Below, piece after piece: positions 33,883 through 42,365 of a stretch of 64,000 bases of DNA. Source of the stretch: Pseudomonas lini (GTDB taxonomy: Bacteria > Pseudomonadota > Gammaproteobacteria > Pseudomonadales > Pseudomonadaceae); assembly GCF_001042905.1 (NCBI RefSeq), contig NZ_JYLB01000003.1:372001-436000 (forward strand), in the 5' to 3' direction. A program made the translations under genes and the position numbers. Position 1 is the stretch's first letter; the number at the start of each line of letters is the position of its first letter. Under the pieces are notes generated by a model, which was not told the DNA's origin, did no database searches, and saw only the letters and a list, made by a program, of their open reading frames with translations.

Positions 33883-34348
33883 AAAAGCGCACAATAAAGA
33901 CGAGTTCCCAGACTTCTTCAGAGGAACTGGCATTTACTTCACGAAAGACCCTGACTGGGACACCCAGCTAAACATCATTAACTGGCAAGGACTTTGCGGC
34001 TTTCTAAAAACACAAAAAAATCCAGAGTCAATACTAAAAAACGCGTTCAAAAAATACGTAACAACTATTAATAACACCTTAGAAGATGCAAACAACCTTT
34101 TCGAAAACATAGGTTGCTATTACTATATGCGGAAAAAATTTCCAGCCTTATCCGCAAATGGATTCGACCTAATCCGCGATATATCTAGCACCGAAAAGCA
34201 GACAATATCAAATTCCATGAAACTCCTGCGCCAAGAACTGAACAACGTCAACAGTGCACAAAACATCGAACTTTACAATCGGCGCATGACAAAGCTAATC
34301 AATGATGGCGGACCAACAGATCTAGAAAACTTGCAAACATACAAGTGA
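33866..34348 (+). CDS. Immunity-like protein, array copy 4
   Basis: A 160-residue paralogue of the array family, from ATG 33866 inside the end of the previous frame. Shared blocks are DFFRGTGIYFTKDPDWDTQL, INWQGLCGFLKT, YYYMRKKFPALS and FDLI; the C terminus differs (DGGPTDLENLQTYK). The first few residues (MISNFEKAHNK) are shorter than in copies 1-3, suggesting that the original start was lost and replaced by one in the overlapped gene. Confidence 0.58.
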   Translation: MISNFEKAHNKDEFPDFFRGTGIYFTKDPDWDTQLNIINWQGLCGFLKTQKNPESILKNAFKKYVTTINNTLEDANNLFENIGCYYYMRKKFPALSANGFDLIRDISSTEKQTISNSMKLLRQELNNVNSAQNIELYNRRMTKLINDGGPTDLENLQTYK

Positions 34349-34391
34349 TAGATTTACTTTCTATGCGCACAAAAACAGTTCCGTCCCCTTT
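34346..34391. repeat. Palindrome, degenerate copy 4
   Basis: TGATAGATTTACTTTCTATG on the left and ACAGTTCCGTCCCCTTTC on the right keep the outer arms of the palindrome at 31405 but no longer pair well. It begins at the stop of array copy 4, as copy 1 follows its immunity gene. Confidence 0.5.
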
Positions 34392-34530
34392 CATCCACTT
34401 TTGCTTCAAAAAACCTGGAAAGTTTATAGCCATAAACGTCGGACCAAACGTACGCTTACAGAATCAAAAAAACAAACGTCATGCTATCTTTATCCATCCG
34501 GCCATCTGCACCAAATATTGAGGACAACAC

Positions 34531-35028
34531 GTGAACAAACATCAAATCACTCTTTCAAACGGCTGGATCGCCGAATTTGAAAATCAAGGTGAATTCCGCA
34601 TGTCGGCAGAAGGTTGGAATTTGGTTTTACAAGGACCACATCAGAAAAGCATCCAATACTTCAAAGACAAGATCGTCGTAGTGAACGATGACGATGGTAC
34701 TCAGGCAAGATCATGTATTCGCCTTTCAAGCGACGGTGTTTACGGCTATTTGAGTACTGGACTGGATTATGGTTGGGTGATTGATTTTGCGCGGGGCATG
34801 ATCGCGCCACATCGGGTAAGTATCTTTCACCGTCACGACGGTTACGATGAAAGCATCTCAATGTACGAACAGCCCGCCTTCAAACGTACGCGTGAGTATA
34901 TAAGCGTGACAGGCAAACATATATATCTAACCTTCCCATTTACGAAGGATGAGGACTTCCCCAAGGTTTGGGAGGAATACCTGCTGATACGTAGACGTCA
35001 ACTGGATGAACTTTATTTCAGGAACTGA
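34531..35028 (+). CDS. Unrecognised 165-residue protein
   Basis: Starts at GTG 34531 with AGGA about seven bases upstream (NKHQITLSNGWIAEFENQG). A soluble, mixed-composition protein with IQYFKDKIVVVNDDDG, a GYLSTGLDYGWVIDFARG block and C-terminal EEYLLIRRRQLDELYF. No relation to the array family and no signal peptide. It lies between two decayed palindrome copies, so it is probably another retained immunity gene; the function is not known. Confidence 0.5.
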   Translation: MNKHQITLSNGWIAEFENQGEFRMSAEGWNLVLQGPHQKSIQYFKDKIVVVNDDDGTQARSCIRLSSDGVYGYLSTGLDYGWVIDFARGMIAPHRVSIFHRHDGYDESISMYEQPAFKRTREYISVTGKHIYLTFPFTKDEDFPKVWEEYLLIRRRQLDELYFRN

Positions 35029-35064
35029 TTTGCCTGCATGACTCTGAAAATCAAAAAAATCTCA

Positions 35065-35100
35065 ATGCAAACCAAATTTCAGATCGCATTAAAAATATAA
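35065..35100 (+). pseudogene. 5' stub of a fifth array gene
   Basis: Eleven codons and a stop, MQTKFQIALKI, match the start of array copy 1 (MKTKFQIALEN) almost exactly, including the CTTCAATG-like context. The remainder of the gene is missing. Confidence 0.6.
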
Positions 35101-35118
35101 TGAAAACTTCTTAATCAA

Positions 35119-35164
35119 CGAGACAGATTTACTGTTGACACACACATAAAAACAAATCCATCTT
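35119..35164. repeat. Palindrome, degenerate copy 5
   Basis: GAGACAGATTTACTGTTGAC with a right half AAAACAAATCCATCTT keeps the arrangement of the palindrome at 31405 but pairs poorly. It follows the gene stub. The next 225 nt, up to the kinase gene, show no gene or clear promoter. Confidence 0.45.
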
Positions 35165-35389
35165 GGCGATCCAACACGCACCGAACGTTTCTGTACATTT
35201 ATATTAACTGACAAGCATTGTCCCTTTGCCCCGCTGATGGACTTTTTCCCAAAACCGCCCCCCCAAAAAAACTGGCCATTCGGTCAACTAACACCTCATC
35301 GCCTCACCTGAAAACAGCAAAAAACAAAACAATGGTTTTCAACCAACCTTCAAACTATACTTCCGCGCGCAGTATGGAGGCTGTGATTT

Positions 35390-37258
35390 ATGTTCAAACT
35401 CAGACGGAAAACATGGGCTTTACTCTTGGTCTACATCGTGGGTGTCAGTGGCTATATCTACTACCTCTACGTCGAGACTCAAGGAAATCTCACTGAAAAC
35501 ATTAATAACAAGCTGCTGCATGCAGCGCTGGGCACTTCGGCCATCCTCGGCGACCGTTACCATGACAATCTGACCGACAAACAGTCCAAATCGGAAGCGC
35601 AAGACTGGGATGCCATTCAGCGGCTCTCCAGGTTCAACGAGTCCATGGGAACCGCCTTTGTCTACAGCGTGGTCAAACGCGCGGGGAAGGCTTATCTGGT
35701 CAGCTCCAGCGCATCGAAAAAAGAAATTCAAGAGAAGAATTTCGTACGATTCTTCGATCCCTATCCAGATGCCAGTCAGGCTCTGCTCGACAGTTTTGAA
35801 CGTACCAAACCCACATGGATCGACTACTCGGATCACTGGGGAGACTTTCGCGCCGTCTTCGTCCCAATGAAATCGCAGGACGGTACGATTTATGTCGCGG
35901 GCGCGGAGATGACGTTGGCGGACTACCACCGCCAACTTAATCAGGACTCCCTGAACCATATCATCCTGGCCATTCTGGTATTTCTCGCCTTCATCCTTTT
36001 ACGCATGCGTGCTCATCTTCAGCAACTGCAAGTAAACGAACAGGTATTGAATCGAGCAAAAAATGCCGCCGAGGACGCTGATCGTTCAAAAACCAGATTT
36101 TTGGCCACCATGAGTCATGAAATCCGCACGCCCATGTACGGTGTTATCGGCGCGACCGAGTTGCTGGCGAGGTCGGCCCTGAACGCCGAGCAAAGCAGTC
36201 TGCTAAGAACGATTAATACAAGTGGACGAGCCCTGCTGTCTCTTATCGACAACATTCTCGACCTTGCAAAAATCGAAGCAGGCAAGCTTGAATTGAAGCC
36301 TCGTGTCTTCGAAATAAGAGCGCTGGTTTCATCCAGTATTGAAATGATCCGGCAAAACATTCAGGACAAGCCAATAGTACTTGAGGCCCAGGTATCACCA
36401 GACGTACCTCCCTTGGTCAAAACCGATACCAATTGCCTTCGCCAGATATTGATCAACTTGCTGGGCAATGCGGTTAAATTCACCGAAGCCGGAAAAATAT
36501 CGCTCATGGTCACGACTAGCGGTTACGGCACTCGAGCCCGACTCGAATTCTCCATACGCGATACCGGCATAGGTATTCCCATGGAACGGCAAAACAGCCT
36601 GTTCAAGCCCTTTACTCAGTTTAAAGGACTGGCCAGTCAACGCTTTACCGGGAGTGGGCTCGGTCTTTCCATCTGCAAAAACCTGGTCGAGGCGCAGCAG
36701 GGGACTTTATCCTTTACCAGTCAGGCCGGGGTCGGATCGACGTTCTCCTTCTCACTCCCCATGGAGCTTTTTTCAGTCTCGGAACTACCCATCCGGGACG
36801 ACCATGCATGGGTTGGTTTCGACTCATCTTTTGCCGAGGATTACCCGCTCGATATCCTGCTGGTAGAAAACCATCCCGTGAGTCAGAAAGTTGCCATGGC
36901 GATGTTACAAGAGCTGGGTTATGCACCCGACCTTGCGTCAGATGGCTTGGAGGCGGTCAATCAGTGCATGACTTCGACTCCAGATATCATTTTTATGGAT
37001 ATCAACATGCCTGTCATGGATGGGCTGGAGGCCATCCGTAAAATCCGCGAACTACCAATGGGCGATATTTGCTACATCGTTGCTTTCACCGCGAGTGCTT
37101 TTTCGAGCGAGATAGAGCGTTTCAGGGCCGCCGGTGCCAATGATATTTTGACCAAACCGGCAAATTTTCAAGCCTTGAGCCGAGTGCTTCAGCGTGCAGT
37201 CAACTACCGGCAGCAGCTCCAGGCCAGCACTCCGGTAATGGATACAATTTCGGGTTGA
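35390..37258 (+). CDS. Hybrid sensor histidine kinase/response regulator
   Basis: A 622-residue inner-membrane protein. Residues 9-29 and about 190-206 are membrane segments bracketing a periplasmic sensor domain of about 160 residues without a recognised fold. The HisKA motif ATMSHEIRTPM puts the phospho-His near 243; the ATPase has LINLLGNAVKF (N box), DTGIGIP and GSGLGLSICK. A receiver domain follows (VENHPVSQ, phospho-Asp in FMDINMPVMDG near 537, KPAN near the end). There is no separate HPt domain, so an external HPt or regulator must complete the relay. GGAGG nine bases before the ATG supports the start. No partner regulator lies nearby; a terminator follows. Confidence 0.92.
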   Translation: MFKLRRKTWALLLVYIVGVSGYIYYLYVETQGNLTENINNKLLHAALGTSAILGDRYHDNLTDKQSKSEAQDWDAIQRLSRFNESMGTAFVYSVVKRAGKAYLVSSSASKKEIQEKNFVRFFDPYPDASQALLDSFERTKPTWIDYSDHWGDFRAVFVPMKSQDGTIYVAGAEMTLADYHRQLNQDSLNHIILAILVFLAFILLRMRAHLQQLQVNEQVLNRAKNAAEDADRSKTRFLATMSHEIRTPMYGVIGATELLARSALNAEQSSLLRTINTSGRALLSLIDNILDLAKIEAGKLELKPRVFEIRALVSSSIEMIRQNIQDKPIVLEAQVSPDVPPLVKTDTNCLRQILINLLGNAVKFTEAGKISLMVTTSGYGTRARLEFSIRDTGIGIPMERQNSLFKPFTQFKGLASQRFTGSGLGLSICKNLVEAQQGTLSFTSQAGVGSTFSFSLPMELFSVSELPIRDDHAWVGFDSSFAEDYPLDILLVENHPVSQKVAMAMLQELGYAPDLASDGLEAVNQCMTSTPDIIFMDINMPVMDGLEAIRKIRELPMGDICYIVAFTASAFSSEIERFRAAGANDILTKPANFQALSRVLQRAVNYRQQLQASTPVMDTISG

Positions 37259-37331
37259 AATGGACTCAGGCTACAAACGCCATTACAACTCCCTGGTGGG
37301 GTGTCCAACGCCCCCTTTAACCCAGCCAATA

Positions 37332-37363
37332 AAAATGGGCGACTCCAAGGTCGCCCATTTTTT
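37332..37363 (+). terminator. Rho-independent terminator after the hybrid kinase
   Basis: AAAATGGGCGAC-TCCAAG-GTCGCCCATTTT forms a 12-bp stem with a 6-nt loop followed by further T residues. It lies 74 nt past the kinase stop. Confidence 0.88.
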
Positions 37364-37597
37364 ATATCCAAAACTTTTAAACACCGCCTCCCAAAGAAGG
37401 TGTTCGCCCAGTGTAATGGCCTGGCAATCCATGCACCGGTAAAGAGCCCTGACACCGGGCGAACGGGAAGGATTTTAATAGAATTTGGCCGATATGTCCT
37501 AGGTATAAACATGAAATTTATGCACGTAATATTTCGTAAGTCTTTGCTAAAAAAACGGATACAAACTTCCAAAACTCACCAGTTCGACCATTAAAAC

Positions 37598-37635
37598 TGA
37601 TTGTTCTTATACAACTATCCGCACAAGAACAATCA
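37598..37635 (-). terminator. Probable terminator for the leftward gene at 37653
   Basis: TGATTGTTCTT and AAGAACAATCA form an 11-bp stem with a 16-nt loop, 18 nt beyond the stop of the leftward gene; on that strand it is followed by GTTTTAAT. The rest of the gap 37259-37652 holds only this and the kinase terminator. Confidence 0.55.
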
Positions 37636-37652
37636 ATCCGTACAAGTAATGA

Positions 37653-38237
37653 TCAGCTTGGGTGCTGAGTGGTCACTTTCAGCACGTCGGTATAGGTCAC
37701 CACAACGCTCTGCCCTACTTTCAGATCTTTCAATTTCGCCTGGACTTCAGGCTTTTCGACGTTGACGGTTTTGGATTGGCCGGCCGGGTTCTGGAAGGTC
37801 ACCTGGTTTTTCTTCAGGTCGATGTGGGTGATTTTCAGCTGCACCTGCACCTGACGGTAGGCTTCGCCGCCGGGGTTGGGGTTGTCTTTGGTGGCGCGGA
37901 TTTCGCCGGTGCGTTCGATGGAACCTGGCAGGCCTTTGTCAATGTCGGTATCGAGGTAGGCCGCGACCGAGCGGACGACTTCGATGTTGACCTGATCACC
38001 GACTTTCAGTTTGCCGAGGTTTTTGGCCTTGTCGCTGAGTTGTACATGGACCTGCCGACCTTCGGCGCCTTCAAGGACGACCTGGTGGTTGGCGGCGTCG
38101 ACCGCCAGGACTTTGGTGACGACCTGATCGGCCTCCACGGCGGCGGCCAGTGGGATGTCGGCGGCGACGGCGCTGAGGCTGGCGGTGGACAGGAGGGTGG
38201 CGAGGGTGATGGCTTTGGTCAGTGCGTTGAGCTTCAT
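37653..38237 (-). CDS. Conserved periplasmic protein, function unknown
   Basis: A 194-residue protein with a signal peptide (KLNALTKAITLATLLSTAS, cleavage likely after AVAA near 26). The mature part is beta-rich and repetitive: two similar halves, VTKVLAVDAANHQVVLEGAE and ITHIDLKKNQVTFQNP, each followed by a LKVGDQV/LKVGQSV strand, like tandem small OB-like or copper-chaperone-type barrels. No catalytic motif. I recognise it as a type common in pseudomonads without a known role. Confidence 0.7.
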   Translation of the reverse strand: MKLNALTKAITLATLLSTASLSAVAADIPLAAAVEADQVVTKVLAVDAANHQVVLEGAEGRQVHVQLSDKAKNLGKLKVGDQVNIEVVRSVAAYLDTDIDKGLPGSIERTGEIRATKDNPNPGGEAYRQVQVQLKITHIDLKKNQVTFQNPAGQSKTVNVEKPEVQAKLKDLKVGQSVVVTYTDVLKVTTQHPS

Positions 38238-38369
38238 AAGCGGTACGTTCCCTGTGATGGATGGCAGCAGACGGCTCTTAATCCAGGTTCGGGGCCGTCC
38301 GTGCCGATGAGCATAGACGCTGATCAGGGAGTGTCCGCAGTTTCTTGCGCGGTGGATTCGCCGAGCTCC

Positions 38370-38612
38370 TCAGGCTTCGGGATCGTCGACTTCGTGGGCG
38401 ACGTTCACGGCGGGCGAGTCTTTGTGGGATTGATCGGCCTTGGTTTTGAGGATCTGCCATTGATCAAGGTCGATGGCGCCCTGCCCCAGCAGATCGTCGG
38501 CGATGCGCAACAATTCGCTGTAATGCACGTCGGGAGATTGCTGCCAATAGGCCTTGTCGTCGAACAGCCGCTGCCAAGTGGCAAGGGTGGGCGGTTTGAG
38601 GTCGTCGCTCAT
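38370..38612 (-). CDS. Small conserved protein, function unknown
   Basis: An 80-residue acidic cytoplasmic protein, MSDDLKPPTLATWQRLFDDK, with WQQSPDVHYSELLRIADDLL in the middle and an acidic tail (HEVDDPEA). No domain recognised. It is spaced 132 nt upstream of the periplasmic protein gene on the same strand. The codon use is like the surrounding core genes, so it is probably real. Confidence 0.6.
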   Translation of the reverse strand: MSDDLKPPTLATWQRLFDDKAYWQQSPDVHYSELLRIADDLLGQGAIDLDQWQILKTKADQSHKDSPAVNVAHEVDDPEA

Positions 38613-38690
38613 GGCGGGTTCCTGCCGATATTATTACGGTAGAGAGATGGAGGTCTCTCGGAGTTCCTGTGGGTTCGGCGCATTAAGAGC

Positions 38691-38802
38691 AGGATCAAAA
38701 GATCGCAGCCTTCGGCAGCTCCTACACCGACCGAGTACACCTGCGACATTGCGGCGTACGCATAACCGTAGGAGCTGCCGAAGGCTGCGATCTTTTGATC
38801 TT
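38691..38802. repeat. REP inverted pair
   Basis: Arms 38691-38725 and 38768-38802 are inverted copies (AGGATCAAAAGATCGCAGCC and on, with the variant core CAGCCTTCGGCAGCTCCTAC). The right arm runs into the stop codon of the leftward lipoprotein gene at 38801. Confidence 0.88.
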
Positions 38803-39871
38803 AATACCCGGTCATCTCCAGATACCCCTGCCCGCCATGGCTGCCGCTGAGTTGCACCGGCCCTTCCCAATAAGGAATGCGCAAGTCCATCCAGGCTTTG
38901 GGGTTGAGGGCGCCGATGGTGATATCGAGGTGCTTGCCGGGAATCTTGATCGACCAGCTCACGGGCATTGCTCGCCCAGCCACGTTGGCGGTGTCTTGGG
39001 GTGTGAGGCTGATGTCGTCAGCCTGTAATAACTGCGTCTGCCCATGGGCATCGATCCAGGTGCCGGTGAGGTATGGCGCGCCGTCCTTTTGCCGCATGCG
39101 ATAGAGCATGACTTGGTCGCCGCTGTCCAGGTGCAGGGCGAACCAGTCCCAACCGGTCTGGTTGGCGGTCAGGGGTTGGCTGCTCCATTCGCGGTCAAGC
39201 CAGGCCGGGCCGCTGACGGTGTAGGTTTTGCCGTCGATTTCCAACGTGCCGCTGGCTTGGAAAAACGGCTGGCTGTAGTAGTACGACGCCTGGCCTTGTT
39301 CGGATTTCTGGCTGAAGCCTTTGTCGCCCTGAAGTACCAGCGGCCGTGTGGAAGTCAGTCGCAATTGGTAGTTGAAGGCCTTGTCGCGGGCGCTGAGTTG
39401 CAGGTCCGCCAGAGGATCTTCATCGGTGGCCTGACTGCTGAAATGCCAATCGTCGATCCATGCCTTGAACGGCGCCAGGCTCACGCCGGCCTGGCCGACG
39501 CCGCCTCGGGCGTAGCGTTCGGCGGCATGGTGCACCGTGGCGGAAGTCACGGCCGCATGGCCCAGCCAGATGGTTTGATTGCTCCAGCCAGATTGTTCGG
39601 GAGTCGCTTTCAAGGCGCTGCGGAACAGCGTCCATTGCGCGCCGAATTCCTGGCCCTGATCGTCCTTGAGGTTGGCGGTGACGTACCACCATTCGATGCG
39701 AAAGCCATCGTGTGGGCCGTGGTCTAGCGGAAAATTGAAGACTCGCCCGGGCACCACCGGGATAAATGCCTCGGCCTGATGGCCGAGGCCGGCGAAACCT
39801 TTTTCCGGCTCAGGCGAGTTGTCGCATCCGCTCAGCAGCGCCAGCAGCAACACGCCGACCTTAATCTTCAT
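38801..39871 (-). CDS. Lipocalin-like lipoprotein, AttH/CrtC type
   Basis: Start at MKIKVGVLLLALLSGC (ATG 39871, AGGA nine bases upstream; a TTG six bases earlier is less likely). The lipobox LLSGC puts the lipid-bearing Cys at 16. The 356-residue product has the AttH/hydroxyneurosporene-synthase-like pattern: FPLDHGPHDGFRIEWWYVTA, QWTLFRSAL, YYYSQPFFQASGTLEI, GPAWLDREWSSQ and GWDWFALHLDSG. It is the third gene of an operon with an ABC ATPase and an FtsX-like permease, the AttEFGH arrangement. The ligand is unknown; an outer-membrane or periplasmic acceptor role is inferred. Confidence 0.82.
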   Translation of the reverse strand: MKIKVGVLLLALLSGCDNSPEPEKGFAGLGHQAEAFIPVVPGRVFNFPLDHGPHDGFRIEWWYVTANLKDDQGQEFGAQWTLFRSALKATPEQSGWSNQTIWLGHAAVTSATVHHAAERYARGGVGQAGVSLAPFKAWIDDWHFSSQATDEDPLADLQLSARDKAFNYQLRLTSTRPLVLQGDKGFSQKSEQGQASYYYSQPFFQASGTLEIDGKTYTVSGPAWLDREWSSQPLTANQTGWDWFALHLDSGDQVMLYRMRQKDGAPYLTGTWIDAHGQTQLLQADDISLTPQDTANVAGRAMPVSWSIKIPGKHLDITIGALNPKAWMDLRIPYWEGPVQLSGSHGGQGYLEMTGY

Positions 39872-42365
39872 GAGCAAAGGTCCTCAGCAAATCCGCCGGT
39901 TGCGTGCGATACAGCGAGTACAACGGCCACGCCGACGCGAGCAATGTCGCAAGCAACGCCAGGCCCATCAACTGCAACAGTTGCAGCGGAAACACCCGTA
40001 ACGGCAAGCGCCAGCCGAAGGCCTGAACGTTGATCACCGTGTCCAGGCACCACGCCAACGCGATGCCCAAGGGCAGCGCCAGCACCAGCGTCAGTACCGC
40101 CAGCAACCAGGTTTGCCCGAGGTTCAGCAGCATCAATTGGCGACGGGTTACGCCCAAAGCCCACAGGGGCGCAAGTTGCCCGAGGCGGCTCTGGCTTTGG
40201 GTCAGCAGGCTGATGAACAGCGCCACGCCCGCGACGCAAAGCGTCAGGCTGTTGAGCGCGGCGGTGGCGGCGAAGGTGCGTTCGAACACTTGCGTGGACC
40301 AGCCTTTAAGCCGGGCCTGATCGACGATGCGGCCTTCGTCCAGGGTGAAGCGGGCTTGCAGCGTGGTCAGGAACCCAGGGATCGATGCCGGTTCGATGCG
40401 CAGATTGAAACGGTTGGGCGTCAACTGCGGCCAGCCGCGCAGCAGGTGATTGATGTTGACCAGCAGGTGGCCCTTGGGATTGCCGTAGTCGGCGTAGATT
40501 CCGACGATCCGTGGCGACCATGGGCCATTCGGCGTCGGGATTGTCAGGTGATCACCGAGCCGTACCTTCAACCGCCGGGCCAGTTGCTCGCTGAGCATCA
40601 GCGCATCGTCCTTGGCCAGTCGCTCCCAAGGGTTGTCGCCCAAGGCTTCCAGCAGCGGCCAGTGCTGACGATAAGTCGGGTGATCGATCACGCCAAAGAC
40701 CTCCGCCGGCCAGCCCTGCAACTGGATCGACACTTGCCAGTTCGGTAGCACCGCGGTGACTTGAGGTTGTTGTTTGAGCCAGGTGTGCAGCTCTCGAGCC
40801 TGGGCGGGATTTTGCGGATTAAGGTACAGCTCGGCGGTCAGCCGTTGTTCGAGCCAGTTGCTGAACGTCTGGCGGAAACCGGCGGTCATGCTGCCGGCGC
40901 CGATGTTTGCCGCCAGCGCCAACAGCAGCGCCATCAAGGCCAGGCTCAAGGCCGGCAGTTGCTGACGGCAGTCAGCGAGAAACCATTGGCCGAGCACCGA
41001 ACGACTGCGCCCAAGCACCCAGTCGAGCACCCTATTCAACACCACCGGCAAGGCCAGTGCGGCGCCGATCAACACCGCGCCCATCAACACGAAGCCACTG
41101 CTCAGGCTGTCGCCGAAGCTTAAGGCCAATAACGCGATCCCCGCAGCCATCGAGGCGACCCAACCCTGGCGTCGCAACCAGCGCGCGTGGGCCTGATGCC
41201 AGGCTTGCGGATTGGCCAGCGCCAGCAACGGCAACCGCGCCGCCCGCAGCAAACTGTTGGCGCCGGCCAGCAAGGCGCCGAACAGGCTCAGGCCGATACC
41301 GCTGAACCACCACAGCACACTGAGGTTCAACTGCCCCGGCACTTCGGCGCCGTACAAGCCGCGCAGGCTGGCGGCGACGTCCGGTAACAGCACGCCGGCC
41401 AGCAGGTAGCCGCTGACGACGCCGGCGATACCACCGATCAGCGCCAGAGCACCCAGCTCGACGGCAAGGCAGGTAATCAACATGCGCGCACTGACTCCAC
41501 AGGCGCGTAGGGTTCTGAGCAAGCTTCGGCGTTGCTCCAGCGCCAACCCGATCGCCGCGTGAACGATGAACAGGCCGACCACAAACGACAGAAAGCCCAA
41601 GGCATCGAGGTTCAGGTGGAAGCTCTCGGTCAGGCGCGCGAGATTGTTTTCTTCGCCGCTGCTTTTGAACTGAAGTTGGCCCTTGAACTCATCCGGCAGG
41701 GTCGCGGTGAAATCCTTGGGCAGCAGCAGGCGCGACAATTGATCCGGCATTTGCAGAATCTGCTGGGCGAAGCCGATGTCCACCAGCAACACACCGGGCG
41801 CCATGTCGGTCTGGGCTCGTAGCGGCGGCAAGGTGACTCCGCTCTGGGCCACCGGGGTTTGACCTTCGTGCAAGCCCAACGCCTGCAAGGTCTGCGGCGA
41901 GATCCAGGTGCTGCCCGGCGCGGTGAAAAACTCGACAACCTGCTCAATCGCCAACGACCGCCCGGCCACTGCGGAGCCGCTGGGCAATGACACCGGCTCA
42001 ATGCCCATCAACTGTAAGCTCTGGTCTTCATGGCCCTTGAGCGTCACTCGGCCTCGCAACACGGGTGAAACCGGCCAACCCGCACGACGCAGGTCAACAA
42101 ACAGTTGCTGAGCGAACACCCCACCGCTTGGCGCACGCAGGCTGGCTTGTGGTTCACCGCCGATCAACTGACTGGCCCGGGCGTAGCTTTCTCGCGCCTG
42201 GCTGTTCAGCGCTTGCACGCCGGTCAGCAGGCTGGTGGCGAGCCAGAGCCCGGTCAGCACACTGAAAAATTGCACCGGGTGCTGCCGCCAATGACTGAGC
42301 AGCGCCCGCAGCGTCTCGCGAAAAACCCGCACCTCAGCGCTCGTCCGCGCCAGCCAGACGGCCAC
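39861..42365 (-). CDS. ABC transporter permease, FtsX/MacB type (AttFG-like)
   Basis: An 834-residue permease with the duplicated FtsX plan: an N-terminal membrane segment (FFSVLTGLWLATSLLTGV, about 33-50), a large periplasmic domain, three segments around 260-370 (LGFLSFVVGLFIVHAAIGLA, LGALALIGGIAGVVSGYLLA), more in the middle, a second periplasmic domain, and three at the C terminus ending near LLRTFAHED. The ATG at 42365 overlaps the ATPase gene by 32 nt; a GTG at 42332 is an alternative. The gene overlaps the lipoprotein gene start by 11 nt, so the three are translated together. It probably extracts or exports a lipid or lipoprotein; no substrate is evident. Confidence 0.85.
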   Translation of the reverse strand: MAVWLARTSAEVRVFRETLRALLSHWRQHPVQFFSVLTGLWLATSLLTGVQALNSQARESYARASQLIGGEPQASLRAPSGGVFAQQLFVDLRRAGWPVSPVLRGRVTLKGHEDQSLQLMGIEPVSLPSGSAVAGRSLAIEQVVEFFTAPGSTWISPQTLQALGLHEGQTPVAQSGVTLPPLRAQTDMAPGVLLVDIGFAQQILQMPDQLSRLLLPKDFTATLPDEFKGQLQFKSSGEENNLARLTESFHLNLDALGFLSFVVGLFIVHAAIGLALEQRRSLLRTLRACGVSARMLITCLAVELGALALIGGIAGVVSGYLLAGVLLPDVAASLRGLYGAEVPGQLNLSVLWWFSGIGLSLFGALLAGANSLLRAARLPLLALANPQAWHQAHARWLRRQGWVASMAAGIALLALSFGDSLSSGFVLMGAVLIGAALALPVVLNRVLDWVLGRSRSVLGQWFLADCRQQLPALSLALMALLLALAANIGAGSMTAGFRQTFSNWLEQRLTAELYLNPQNPAQARELHTWLKQQPQVTAVLPNWQVSIQLQGWPAEVFGVIDHPTYRQHWPLLEALGDNPWERLAKDDALMLSEQLARRLKVRLGDHLTIPTPNGPWSPRIVGIYADYGNPKGHLLVNINHLLRGWPQLTPNRFNLRIEPASIPGFLTTLQARFTLDEGRIVDQARLKGWSTQVFERTFAATAALNSLTLCVAGVALFISLLTQSQSRLGQLAPLWALGVTRRQLMLLNLGQTWLLAVLTLVLALPLGIALAWCLDTVINVQAFGWRLPLRVFPLQLLQLMGLALLATLLASAWPLYSLYRTQPADLLRTFAHED

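Noticed and set aside
37260..37594. Two short plus-strand frames after the hybrid kinase
   Set aside because: They run across the kinase terminator, lack ribosome sites and resemble no protein family.
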